DNA of 64,000 bases from Microscillaceae bacterium (GTDB lineage Bacteria; Bacteroidota; Bacteroidia; Cytophagales; Microscillaceae), in contig JANWZA010000031.1 of the NCBI GenBank assembly GCA_025054775.1, positions 1 to 64,000 on the forward strand, read 5' to 3'. The notes beneath the pieces were generated by a model. It made no database searches. It had not been told where the DNA came from and saw only the letters and a program-made list of their open reading frames with translations. Each line of letters opens with the position of its first letter. The stretch's first letter is position 1. Positions 17,874 to 27,752 of this stretch are shown piece by piece. A program made the position numbers and the translations under genes.

Positions 17874-18638
17874 ATGAAAGGACACTGCTATTTGCTTGTA
17901 TTGCTGTTTTTATTGCTTTCAATGTGTAAGGTATTCCTTGAACGTGTAGTATTGTTGCGTACTTCTCTAATTCACAAGAAAAACGATAGTACACTGATTT
18001 TAACAGCTCATTTGGTAGATTACAACCCTAAAATTCCTATCAAAGAAGTGGGTTTCATAATTGCAAAAGACGACTCTTCTCAGCTATATACCTCTCCTCG
18101 TAAAATCTATACCCGAGAACCTAATTCTTTGAGAAGAGGATTAATTACTTTACAATATACAGATACTAGCTTAGTTTACAAAAATCCAAATCTCGCTACC
18201 TTAAAGCCTATCAAAGTTTTTGCTCAAAGTTATGTTCAATTAAAAAACAATGAAATTATACGTAGTAATGACATACAGGTAATTGAACTTAATTGGGGGA
18301 ATTTTGAAAACATAACCTCTACCACCACCAGTATTTCTTTTGATTACGTAATTAACCTAGACAGAGACTGTATTACTGCTGTAATATCTAACATGGGTAT
18401 AGAATATGGTTTTTACTATCATACTCAGCCTACTCCTTCAGAAAACAATCATTTAGGAAAAATTACCAAATATTTAGATGATGGTCTTATCATGGCCTGT
18501 ACTCTCGGATATGCTCGTTTTGTGGAAAATGTTACCATAAATGGTTTACAGCCACGCACTACCTACTATGTCCGCTATTACTTAAAGATTGGAAATGAAA
18601 TCCGTTATGGGCAGGTATTTAGCGTAACCACAAAATAG
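17874..18638 (+). CDS. Hypothetical envelope protein with fibronectin-like C-terminus
   Basis: A 254-residue protein with an N-terminal hydrophobic segment (~5-20). It holds a Cys18 in L-S-M-C, an imperfect lipobox, so lipid anchoring is possible but unsure. The body is beta-rich. The last ~40 residues end in GLQPRTTYYVRYYLKIGN...SVTTK, the pattern of a fibronectin type III-like closing strand seen in many Bacteroidota surface proteins. No catalytic motif is visible. It probably shares a transcript with the TlpA-like gene 42 bp upstream. Confidence 0.65.
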   Translation: MKGHCYLLVLLFLLLSMCKVFLERVVLLRTSLIHKKNDSTLILTAHLVDYNPKIPIKEVGFIIAKDDSSQLYTSPRKIYTREPNSLRRGLITLQYTDTSLVYKNPNLATLKPIKVFAQSYVQLKNNEIIRSNDIQVIELNWGNFENITSTTTSISFDYVINLDRDCITAVISNMGIEYGFYYHTQPTPSENNHLGKITKYLDDGLIMACTLGYARFVENVTINGLQPRTTYYVRYYLKIGNEIRYGQVFSVTTK

Positions 18639-18778
18639 CCTTATTCGATTATAAGTTTACTTCTCTTGTAGTTGCAAATTATTTGCATTTTTTCTAACCA
18701 AAGGCTTCAAAAAATGTTTTTTATTAGTAAATTCGTTTTATTTTTATTTAGACTCACTTTAATCAGTTTTTTTGTAAT

Positions 18779-19192
18779 ATGTATCCAGAGCATCTAGTAG
18801 CCCCTATGCGTCGAGATCTTACTGACGCAGGTTTTACAGAATTGAAAACCGCTTCTGAAGTAGAGCAGGTTTTGTCAGAAAAAGGCACAATATTAGTAGT
18901 AGTGAACTCAGTATGTGGCTGTGCAGCAGGTGCGGCACGCCCTGGGGTTAAGTTAGCACTTTCACAAGCTAAACGCAAACCTGATAAACTAACTACCGTT
19001 TTTGCAGGTGTAGATAAAGAAGCCGTAGAAAAGGCTCGCCAATATATGTTGCCTTATCCACCCTCCTCACCTTCTATTGCCTTATTCAAAGATGGTGAGC
19101 TTGTACATTTTATAGAACGCCACCAAATTGAAGGACGGACTGCTCAAATGATTGCTGCGCATTTAAGTCAGGTTTTTGAGGAGTTTTGTTAA
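18779..19192 (+). CDS. BrxA/BrxB family bacilliredoxin
   Basis: A 137-residue thioredoxin-fold protein of the YphP/YqiW (DUF1094) family, full length for the family. The C-G-C active site (VNSVCGCAAGAARPGV, ~44-59) and the PPSSPSIALFKDGE loop are diagnostic. In Firmicutes relatives remove bacillithiol from mixed disulfides. Some Bacteroidota also make bacillithiol, but no bsh genes are in this window, so that role here is inference. The gene is followed by a hairpin-rich spacer. Confidence 0.92.
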   Translation: MYPEHLVAPMRRDLTDAGFTELKTASEVEQVLSEKGTILVVVNSVCGCAAGAARPGVKLALSQAKRKPDKLTTVFAGVDKEAVEKARQYMLPYPPSSPSIALFKDGELVHFIERHQIEGRTAQMIAAHLSQVFEEFC

Positions 19193-19476
19193 ATTTTGGT
19201 GATTATCGCAAATGTTGTTACGCAACATTTAAGGTAGGAGAGAGGAACACTCAAAAAATTCGTTAAATTTAGTATTAGTGGATCGATAGGTACGTTCTAC
19301 CTATCTGCAGTTTGTGAATTGCTTTTTTCACTAACTTTTTATTAAGTTCTGAACTTTTTTAAAATTTGTGAGTGAACAAGGAAGAGTTGAGCAATGAGGC
19401 TCGTTAAGAATGGATTGCTAATTTGCAGAACCATTGATAACCTTCCTTGTTTCCTTGTAGTGTCTAATTTGAAAAG
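19193..19476. other. Hairpin-rich convergent spacer (284 bp)
   Basis: Between two converging genes lie three independent inverted repeats. AAATGTTG/CAACATTT (19210-19230, loop 5) comes first and GATAGGTA/TACCTATC (19285-19305, loop 5) second. The third is a larger nested structure, AACAAGGAAG (19375-19384) with CTTCCTTGTT (19442-19451), which encloses GCAAT/ATTGC (19391-19395/19414-19418). None is followed by a strong T-run, so simple terminators do not explain all of them. A structured RNA is possible. Confidence 0.45.
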
Positions 19477-20097
19477 CTATACTAATTTATTCTCCAAAGA
19501 GAAGCGCACCAAGTCGGCATTGTTGCGTAAGTTAAGTTTTCGTAAGATATTAGCGCGATGATTATCCACAGTTTTGCTACTGATAAATAGCTTTTCAGCA
19601 ATTTCTTTATGTGAATATCCTTTAACTAACATTTCTAATACCTCACGCTCACGGGCAGAGAGGTTGTAAGAAGCATTTTTGTTCATCATGTTTTGGATAA
19701 TGATTTGCGAAACGGATTGGCTGTAATACTTTTCACCATTCATTACTCGTTTAATAGCATCGTATAATTCGGTTTCTAGTACATCTTTATGCAAAAAGCC
19801 ATCTGCATTAGCTTCCACGGCTTTCAAAACATGAAACTCCTCTTTGTGTGTACTGAGTATCAACACCTTTACGTTAGGATATTCTTTTTTTACTTTCTTT
19901 GTAAAATCTATTCCGCTAATATCAGGCATGGTAATATCACAAAGCACAAGATCGGGCTGAAGAGTTGCCATTTGGTTAAGAAGTTCTTGAGTTGTTCCAA
20001 AATCGGCAATTACTCTAATCCCTTCAAATCGCGATAGTATTTGCTTAATCCCTAAGCGAACTATGGCATGATCATCCAAAAGTGCAATACGCGTCAT
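19477..20097 (-). CDS. NarL/FixJ family response regulator
   Basis: The start at 20097 (206 residues) gives MTRIALLDDHAIVR, the canonical receiver N-terminus; the ATG at 20160 would add 21 residues with no counterpart. The receiver domain has Asp8-Asp9 and phospho-acceptor Asp54 (LVLCDITMPDISG). The C-terminal LuxR-type helix-turn-helix is ~146-206 (LSAREREVLEMLVKGYSHKE, then SSKTVDNHR). It lies 129 bp downstream of the hybrid kinase gene on the same strand, and that kinase's Hpt domain is the obvious phosphate donor. Target genes are unknown. Confidence 0.92.
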   Translation of the reverse strand: MTRIALLDDHAIVRLGIKQILSRFEGIRVIADFGTTQELLNQMATLQPDLVLCDITMPDISGIDFTKKVKKEYPNVKVLILSTHKEEFHVLKAVEANADGFLHKDVLETELYDAIKRVMNGEKYYSQSVSQIIIQNMMNKNASYNLSAREREVLEMLVKGYSHKEIAEKLFISSKTVDNHRANILRKLNLRNNADLVRFSLENKLV

Positions 20098-20226
20098 TGT
20101 CGTATAGTTTGTTAGTGTTTTAAGTATAGGTGAATTTATTCTAAGTATAAACAAATTCAAGTTAGTAATTCAAAATTTTAATAAAATTTTATAGCTACTT
20201 TAATAGTAAATTCTTGTATCACTATT

Positions 20227-23200
20227 CTATTCATTTTTTAGCTGTATTATCGTATCTTGACAAATCTTTTTAATTTTTTGGATAACATCTTTAACTTTTT
20301 CGGGAGTGTTTTCCGCTGTATTGACTAATTTACGTCCCTCGGCGATTGCTTCTGCTAGTTCAGGTATTCCGAGCATTTCTATTGTAGGTTTAGCTTTGTG
20401 AGCAATGTCTCCTAAGCGTTTTGCGTCTCCTTGCCAAATAGCCTCTTCATATTCTACAGGAAGCTCGGTCATATATTCAATATTTAAGCGTAAAAACTCT
20501 TGCTTAAATTCAGGATTTTCTTGGCTTAGTTGAAAAATAGATTGAGCTAATTTCATATCTTTGGGAAGTTGATAATTAGAAGTATTAGGCTGTTTTTTTA
20601 GGTATTTTACGATAGATTTAAGTAATTGTTCAGGGTTGAAAGGTTTACTTAGATAATCGTTTAAGCCATGGAGTCTAATTTGTTGTCTGACTCCTGGTGA
20701 TACATCGGCAGTAAGTGCAATAATAGGAATTTTTTGGAAATAATCCTCTTTTTTACTCCTAATTTTTTGGGTAGCTTCTAATCCGCCTAAGATAGGCATT
20801 TGTAAATCCATTAAAACTAAATGATATTTTTGGTTTGATAGTTTATCTATAGCTTCCTGCCCGTTACAAGCAAAATCCACTTGAAAGTGCCAAGACGTAA
20901 GAAATTCTTTGATAAGCAAGCGGTTAGCAGAGTGATCCTCAGCAACGAGTATCCAAATCTCTCCTAAATCTTGAGGCTTTTCTAAACTAGGTGCCTGCTT
21001 CTCTAGCACTTTTTTAGATTGGTCTTTTGCTTTAGAGAGTTGCAGGTAAAAGCTAAATGTAGAGCCTTTACCTTCTATACTTTCTACCATGAGCGTGCTT
21101 TGATGTAATTCTAATAATTTTTGTGTGATAGTTAATCCTAATCCTGTGCCACCAAACCTACGTGCCGTATCTATACTAGCTTGAGTAAAGGCCTCAAAAA
21201 TAATATCTATCTTATCAGCGGGAATGCCTATTCCCGTATCTTTGACTACAAAATAAAGCATAATATTTTGCTCTTGTTCATGTTTTATGCTTATTTTGAG
21301 TTCTACTTCGCCCTTTTCTGTAAATTTTACAGCATTACCCACTAGATTAGTTAAAATTTGCCCTATACGCAGCGAATCTCCTAACAAAATATCAGGAATA
21401 TTAGGATCTAACCAAACAGAAAACCTTATCCCTTTTTCTTTGACTTGTGGTTTGAAGGAAGTAGCAATATTTTGTATGAGTTCTTTAAGCGAGAATGGCT
21501 CATTTTCTAGTATAATCTTTTTTGCCTCCAACTTACTAAAATCTAATAAATCATTGATAAGCATAAGCAAGTTTCGAGCAGAGAAATTGATAACTTGTAA
21601 ACTCTCTTCTTGCTCTTTGCGAGGCTTTTTTTGTAAAAGTAGGTGAGTTAGCCCTAAAATCGCATTAAGTGGTGTACGAAGTTCGTGGCTGATGGTAGAA
21701 AGGAATTGGGCTTTTGCTTGTGAAGCTTGCTCCGCCTTTTCTTTAGCAATAACTAACTCTTTTTCAAACATATTTCGCTCTATAGCAGCATTTACCCATT
21801 GTAAAATCATGCGTAAGAAACTCTCATCTTCAGTTTCAAACCGAACCTCTTTCCTACTAGACCAAAAGCTCATTACTCCATAACACCTTCCTGCTACCCA
21901 AATAGGTACGCCCACATAAAAGTTGATACCATACCTTTGTACACATTCGTAATCATTATAGATAGAATGGCTTACATCCTTTATTACCAAAATTCGATTC
22001 GTAAGTACAACCGCATGGCAAATCATAGCATGTAACGGCATGGTCATACCTTTTTGGAAACGATGTACTTGTGTAAAGCACTCTTCTACTACAAATTCAT
22101 GCTCCTCTTGCCGCAAGATAAGCCCTGTTTCTACATTCAAGAGGTTGCAAGTTGCTTTCAAAACCTTGTAAATTTGCTCTTGCAGGTTATCAGCAATATT
22201 AGCAGTAAGGTGATAAATGGTTTCCGTACGAAGAAATTGTTTTTTGAGTTCAGTTTGCTTGAATTTCTGTGCCGATATATCTTGGATAATCCCCTGAATC
22301 TTACTTGGTTTACCTTGTAAATCATATTCTTGGCTAATGATAATATAAATATAGACCGTTTCACCATTACGTTTTGTGATTTGATGCTCACCCTCATACC
22401 TTTTATTTTCTTGTAAAGTTTTCCAAACAATATCTTGAAAGGTTCTATCTTTTAGGTGAACATATTGTAACAAAAGCAGAGGATTTTGGCTAATTTTCTT
22501 TATTTCCTTAGATTTGTTGATGCCAAATAGAGGCAAAAATCTATCATCATAGCTAAATTTTTTGTGCGTAATATCATATTCCCAAGTAACAAGATTGCTT
22601 AGCTCATAAACTTGACGTAATTTCTTTTCACTAATTTCTAATTGTGCTTTTTGTTCTTTCTCTTTATGGATATCTTGAAAGAGTAATAAAACAAATCGTG
22701 TAGGTTTTTGCTTATCAGAATTGAAGGCTTTAAATCGCACCCAATACCATTTGAAGCTACCATCTTTTTGCTTAATCCGAACTTCCACTCTTTGTATTTG
22801 CTCAGGATAGGTATAAATCTGACGAAGAGCTTCAAAAAATAGATTCTTATCTAGATCGTATACTAACTCCACGAGTTGCTCTCTAGCTAACATTTGGCTA
22901 ATCTCTTGTAAATCAAAGCCATTGTTAAATACTTGCTTATTAGTATAAGCAATTTTTTTTTGGTCAATGTCTATCAATAGTAAATCGTCAGGGATAGCTT
23001 GCGAAATACCATTAAGCAAGTTCCTGTGTTTTTCTACCTCTTGTTGTTGCAATTTCTTATCTGTAACGTCAGTCATAACGCACAGAATTTCTAAATTACC
23101 ATTAGCATTAAGAAAGCTTTTTTTGATAGAATGAAAGTAAAATACTTTATTATCAGCCAACCGAACAAATTTCTCTTCCCCTCGTAGTTCCATTTGTGAC

Positions 23201-23835
23201 AGTAACACGGCATGCTCTATTTTCAAATAATCATCGAGTGGGACTTCGGTCTGAAAAAAGTGGTGAATTGTTTTACCTAATATTTGCTCTTTGCTGACCA
23301 AACAATATTCTGCTAAAGCAGAACTACAAAAAATAATTTTTCCCTCAAAGTCTCTTAACATAATCAAATTTGGCACTGTGTCCAAAATCTGATTGATAAA
23401 GTTAGTATTAAAATTAGTATTTGATTGCGGCATGATAGAAAGTTCCCAAAATACTTCTGTTGTATAGTCAAGTAGGAGAGGGCGTAGCTCAAGATTATAG
23501 AAAAGTTTTGTTTGGGTGTGTGGTTTATATAAGTTTAGTTGCAAATGATTGTGAGTGAAGGTCTTAAACTTGGTAAGTGCTTTCTCTCGTACAAGCTGAA
23601 AAAGATCTTTATAATACTCTTGCCAAAACTTAAATAGATTGAAAATGCTTTGTGTAGGTAAAAAAGTATTATCAGGAACTTCAAAAAAATCTAAATATGC
23701 CCTGTTTGCTGCTAATAGGTCGCCATTTTTATTCAAAAATGCTTTCGGTAGGTGCGAGTTTTCAAAGAAGGCTTTGAAGCTAAGGTGAGCAAGTAAATCG
23801 TTAGTTTTTTTTTCTATTTTTTCAGATGGGTTCAT
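20227..23835 (-). CDS. Cytoplasmic hybrid sensor kinase: PAS-PAS-PAS-PAS-GAF-HisKA-HATPase-REC-Hpt
   Basis: The start at 23835 (1202 residues) is supported because a TAnnTTTG box lies at 23864-23871, inside the longer ORF that starts at 23904. No membrane helix is seen, so this is a soluble sensor. Four PAS-like modules (first ~520 residues; for example LDTVPNLIMLRDFEGKIIF) lead to a GAF domain (~530-690) with VGVPIWVAGRCYGVMSFW. The HisKA His is His717 (STISHELRTPLNAI), and the ATPase carries DTGIGIP and GGTGLGL. A receiver follows with Asp1010 (LVLMDLQMPILGG), then an Hpt domain with His1146 (DIAHKAKPTIEMLG). It is a complete phosphorelay in one chain, lacking only the output regulator, which is the next gene. 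The stimulus is unknown. Confidence 0.92.
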   Translation of the reverse strand: MNPSEKIEKKTNDLLAHLSFKAFFENSHLPKAFLNKNGDLLAANRAYLDFFEVPDNTFLPTQSIFNLFKFWQEYYKDLFQLVREKALTKFKTFTHNHLQLNLYKPHTQTKLFYNLELRPLLLDYTTEVFWELSIMPQSNTNFNTNFINQILDTVPNLIMLRDFEGKIIFCSSALAEYCLVSKEQILGKTIHHFFQTEVPLDDYLKIEHAVLLSQMELRGEEKFVRLADNKVFYFHSIKKSFLNANGNLEILCVMTDVTDKKLQQQEVEKHRNLLNGISQAIPDDLLLIDIDQKKIAYTNKQVFNNGFDLQEISQMLAREQLVELVYDLDKNLFFEALRQIYTYPEQIQRVEVRIKQKDGSFKWYWVRFKAFNSDKQKPTRFVLLLFQDIHKEKEQKAQLEISEKKLRQVYELSNLVTWEYDITHKKFSYDDRFLPLFGINKSKEIKKISQNPLLLLQYVHLKDRTFQDIVWKTLQENKRYEGEHQITKRNGETVYIYIIISQEYDLQGKPSKIQGIIQDISAQKFKQTELKKQFLRTETIYHLTANIADNLQEQIYKVLKATCNLLNVETGLILRQEEHEFVVEECFTQVHRFQKGMTMPLHAMICHAVVLTNRILVIKDVSHSIYNDYECVQRYGINFYVGVPIWVAGRCYGVMSFWSSRKEVRFETEDESFLRMILQWVNAAIERNMFEKELVIAKEKAEQASQAKAQFLSTISHELRTPLNAILGLTHLLLQKKPRKEQEESLQVINFSARNLLMLINDLLDFSKLEAKKIILENEPFSLKELIQNIATSFKPQVKEKGIRFSVWLDPNIPDILLGDSLRIGQILTNLVGNAVKFTEKGEVELKISIKHEQEQNIMLYFVVKDTGIGIPADKIDIIFEAFTQASIDTARRFGGTGLGLTITQKLLELHQSTLMVESIEGKGSTFSFYLQLSKAKDQSKKVLEKQAPSLEKPQDLGEIWILVAEDHSANRLLIKEFLTSWHFQVDFACNGQEAIDKLSNQKYHLVLMDLQMPILGGLEATQKIRSKKEDYFQKIPIIALTADVSPGVRQQIRLHGLNDYLSKPFNPEQLLKSIVKYLKKQPNTSNYQLPKDMKLAQSIFQLSQENPEFKQEFLRLNIEYMTELPVEYEEAIWQGDAKRLGDIAHKAKPTIEMLGIPELAEAIAEGRKLVNTAENTPEKVKDVIQKIKKICQDTIIQLKNE

Positions 23836-23863
23836 TTTGTATGATGATAATATGAAAATTACA

Positions 23864-23871
23864 CAAATATA
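23864..23871 (-). promoter_or_regulatory. TAnnTTTG promoter box before the hybrid kinase
   Basis: TATATTTG on the minus strand ends 29 nt before the ATG at 23835. It would place the transcript start downstream of the alternative ATG at 23904, which decides the start choice. Confidence 0.45.
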
Positions 23872-24143
23872 GTTAAAAATTTTGATTTTAGTAGTAAAAA
23901 GCAATTTTAAAAATACTGAAAAAAAGTTCTTGAATAATGTTCTTTTAACTTTATTTAGCTGGTTAAAATTAAATTGGCTAATGCTGTTAGTTAAGGTTTT
24001 TGGGTATCTTTAAAAACTTGGAAAAGTAAAGAGATTTTTTATATTAATTTAACATAATATTAATTATATTACTAACAATGCAGCTAAATAAATAATTTGA
24101 GATATTTTTTTTCAATAATTAGCTTAAATATGTTAAAAGATTG

Positions 24144-24151
24144 TACTTTTG
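24144..24151 (+). promoter_or_regulatory. TAnnTTTG promoter box before pyrG
   Basis: TACTTTTG lies 37 nt before the pyrG ATG. No attenuator-like hairpin is seen in the short leader. Confidence 0.5.
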
Positions 24152-24161
24152 TATCCCGTAA

Positions 24162-25841
<1,680 letters not shown>

Positions 25842-25844
25842 AAG

Positions 25845-25890
25845 AAATTCTCTTAAAACTGTCAATTAAAAAACAGCTTTAAGAGAATTT
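25845..25890. terminator. Bidirectional terminator hairpin between pyrG and gldJ-like gene
   Basis: AAATTCTCTTAAA (25845-25857) pairs perfectly with TTTAAGAGAATTT (25878-25890). An inner CTGT/ACAG extension follows after one mismatch. The stem starts 4 bases after the pyrG stop. Flanking A and T tracts allow termination in both directions. Confidence 0.7.
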
Positions 25891-25921
25891 TACTGCACAA
25901 AATTTTGCTTCAAAAAATTTG

Positions 25922-27286
25922 TTAATTTTTCCTTCTATTTTCACCCTCACGCTCGCCTGCCATAATCATAGCACAACGGAAGCCAATATAGGAACGTCTT
26001 TCACGCTTATCCAAGAAGCGTCGAGTGCCAGGCGAAGCCCAATAAGCTACATCTTTCCAAGAACCACCTTTATAGACCCTTGAGTCGTCGTTAATTAAAG
26101 AGTTGTTGGTAGTTTTCCCTCCTACTTGTGGGTTGTAGGGTGATTTATCATCCTGGTAAACAGACTTGGTTGAGTCAGCTCTTAGTTTTAAGCTATCTAG
26201 CCGTTGGCGGCGTACAGGATTGAGATCATCAACATCACGGAAGGCATTAGGGCGATACACATCTTCTACCCATTCACTTACGTTGCCTGCCATGTTGTAT
26301 AAACCATAATCATTAGGTGGATAAGCGAAAATATATTCAGTAATCAAAGCACCGTCATTTAATTTACCTGCAATACCTGCATAATCTCCTCGCCCACGTT
26401 TGAAGTTAGCTAACATATAACCCATAGGATATTTTTTGGTATCGTAGGGGTTACGAACCGCATGTCCATCCCAAGGGTAGATACGTCCGTTAGATTGATT
26501 TTCATCGTTATATTGTGTACCAATCAAACCTTTGGCGGCGTATTCCCATTCAGCTTCGGTTGGAAGGCGATAATCAGGTACAACTACTCCTGATTCCAGA
26601 GGAACTTTTTCTCCTGCGGCAAAGTTAGGTAGGGTTTCTAATTTTCCTGCTTTTTGGGCTTCAATAGCTAAATTTTCATTTACTACCATAGTACGCCAAC
26701 GGCAAAAATCTTGGGCTTGTAACCAACTGATTCCTACCACGGGGAAAAAGCGAAAGCCTGGATAGCGAAGATAATTAGCTACATATGAATCATTATAGGC
26801 TAATTCGCTTGCCCAAACTGTAGTATCAGGCAGGAGTACTTGCTGGCGATAAGTTTCTAAGGTAAATCCGTTAGGAATACGGTCTGCATTTTCAGCTCTT
26901 TCATAGTAATTCATATATTCCAACCAGTGGATATTGGCAATTTCGGTCTGATCCATAAAGAATGATTGGATACTTGCAGTACGTTCTTTGTTGTCTCTTG
27001 CGTGAATGATATCTTCCTCACTTGAGCCTAGGGTAAATCGCCCACCTTCAATAAATACTAAATTGGGAGCATCGGGTTGCCCTTCATACTCTTTTACTTT
27101 GAAACTGATTTTGGGGTTCTCGTCATCGTTGTACTTTACCCCTGTAACCATGCTTCTTTGCCCTTTTTTGTGTACGTTTTTACTGTTCTGAAATTCATCT
27201 TTTTTCTTAAAAAGGAAGCACGAACTAAGCATCACGCACAGGAGAGCTAATGATGCACCTTGAATAAGGCGAATTTGCTTTATCAT
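25922..27286 (-). CDS. gldJ: GldJ-like gliding motility/T9SS lipoprotein (SUMF1/FGE-sulfatase fold)
   Basis: A 454-residue lipoprotein (lipobox L-S-S-C, Cys23) whose mature part is one formylglycine-enzyme-like domain. Visible landmarks are LVFIEGGRFTLGSSEED, MDQTEIANIHWLEYMNYY, FPVVGISWLQAQDFCRWR, RLPTEAEWEYAAKG, GNVSEWVEDVYRP and RVYKGGSWKDVAYW. The TEIAN...WLEYMNYY and VVGISWLQA segments resemble GldJ more than GldK. Both belong to the gliding machinery linked to type IX secretion, and GldJ stabilises other Gld proteins. The usual gldKLMN cluster is not here, which also argues for GldJ. Enzymatic activity is not implied. Confidence 0.72.
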   Translation of the reverse strand: MIKQIRLIQGASLALLCVMLSSCFLFKKKDEFQNSKNVHKKGQRSMVTGVKYNDDENPKISFKVKEYEGQPDAPNLVFIEGGRFTLGSSEEDIIHARDNKERTASIQSFFMDQTEIANIHWLEYMNYYERAENADRIPNGFTLETYRQQVLLPDTTVWASELAYNDSYVANYLRYPGFRFFPVVGISWLQAQDFCRWRTMVVNENLAIEAQKAGKLETLPNFAAGEKVPLESGVVVPDYRLPTEAEWEYAAKGLIGTQYNDENQSNGRIYPWDGHAVRNPYDTKKYPMGYMLANFKRGRGDYAGIAGKLNDGALITEYIFAYPPNDYGLYNMAGNVSEWVEDVYRPNAFRDVDDLNPVRRQRLDSLKLRADSTKSVYQDDKSPYNPQVGGKTTNNSLINDDSRVYKGGSWKDVAYWASPGTRRFLDKRERRSYIGFRCAMIMAGEREGENRRKN

Positions 27287-27441
27287 ACCTGTTTAACTTT
27301 TATATTAAGTGAACTAAAGATTACGAGTCTTTTCTCAAAAGTTATCTTCTTTTATTGTATTTTTAGTTTCAGGATTACTATTCGCTGTAAAAGCTACATT
27401 TTTTTACGTTTATTTTGTATTTTGGTTGTGTTGTAATGCAA

Positions 27442-27465
27442 AAAATGCAAAAAAAAGTGCATTTT
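27442..27465 (-). terminator. Terminator of the 53-residue membrane protein gene
   Basis: On the minus strand an 8-bp stem (AAAATGCA/TGCATTTT, loop 8) ends in a run of six T. It begins two bases after the stop codon of the small gene. It separates that gene from the gldJ-like gene. Confidence 0.6.
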
Positions 27466-27466
27466 C

Positions 27467-27628
27467 TTAATTTTTCACTTTACTTTTGGCAAAGCCAAAG
27501 CGGTAGATGAGATAAAACACCAGCACTAAAAGTGCAATAGCGACTAATTTTTTGAAAATCCAGTATATGACACCTATACCGATGATACCTACTATGATGT
27601 AGAGAGCTATTTTTGTGGTTCTATCCAT
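27467..27628 (-). CDS. Small membrane protein, 53 residues
   Basis: A short ORF starts with ATG at 27628 (MDRTTKIALYIIVGIIGIGV) and ends ...FAKSKVKN. It has two close hydrophobic stretches (~8-24 and ~28-43) with a basic C-terminus, as expected of a tiny inner-membrane protein. Support for its being real: it fills an otherwise empty 466-bp gap, has a membrane-protein composition, and is followed at once by a hairpin with a T-run. It lies between the propeller/barrel gene and gldJ. No family assignment. Confidence 0.65.
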   Translation of the reverse strand: MDRTTKIALYIIVGIIGIGVIYWIFKKLVAIALLVLVFYLIYRFGFAKSKVKN

Positions 27629-27752
27629 AATTGTATTTAAGTTTGAAAAAGATAAAGAATAAATTCTTAGTTAGCTAAACGAAAAATAAATTAAAGGTTT
27701 TCTCTTAACGAATAAATTTTAATGATTTAACTTATTGCTTTCAGAACACTTA

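Noticed and set aside
25922-27286. Assignment as GldK
   Set aside because: gldL, gldM and gldN are not adjacent, and the internal motifs fit GldJ better; the distinction still rests on recall and would need an alignment.
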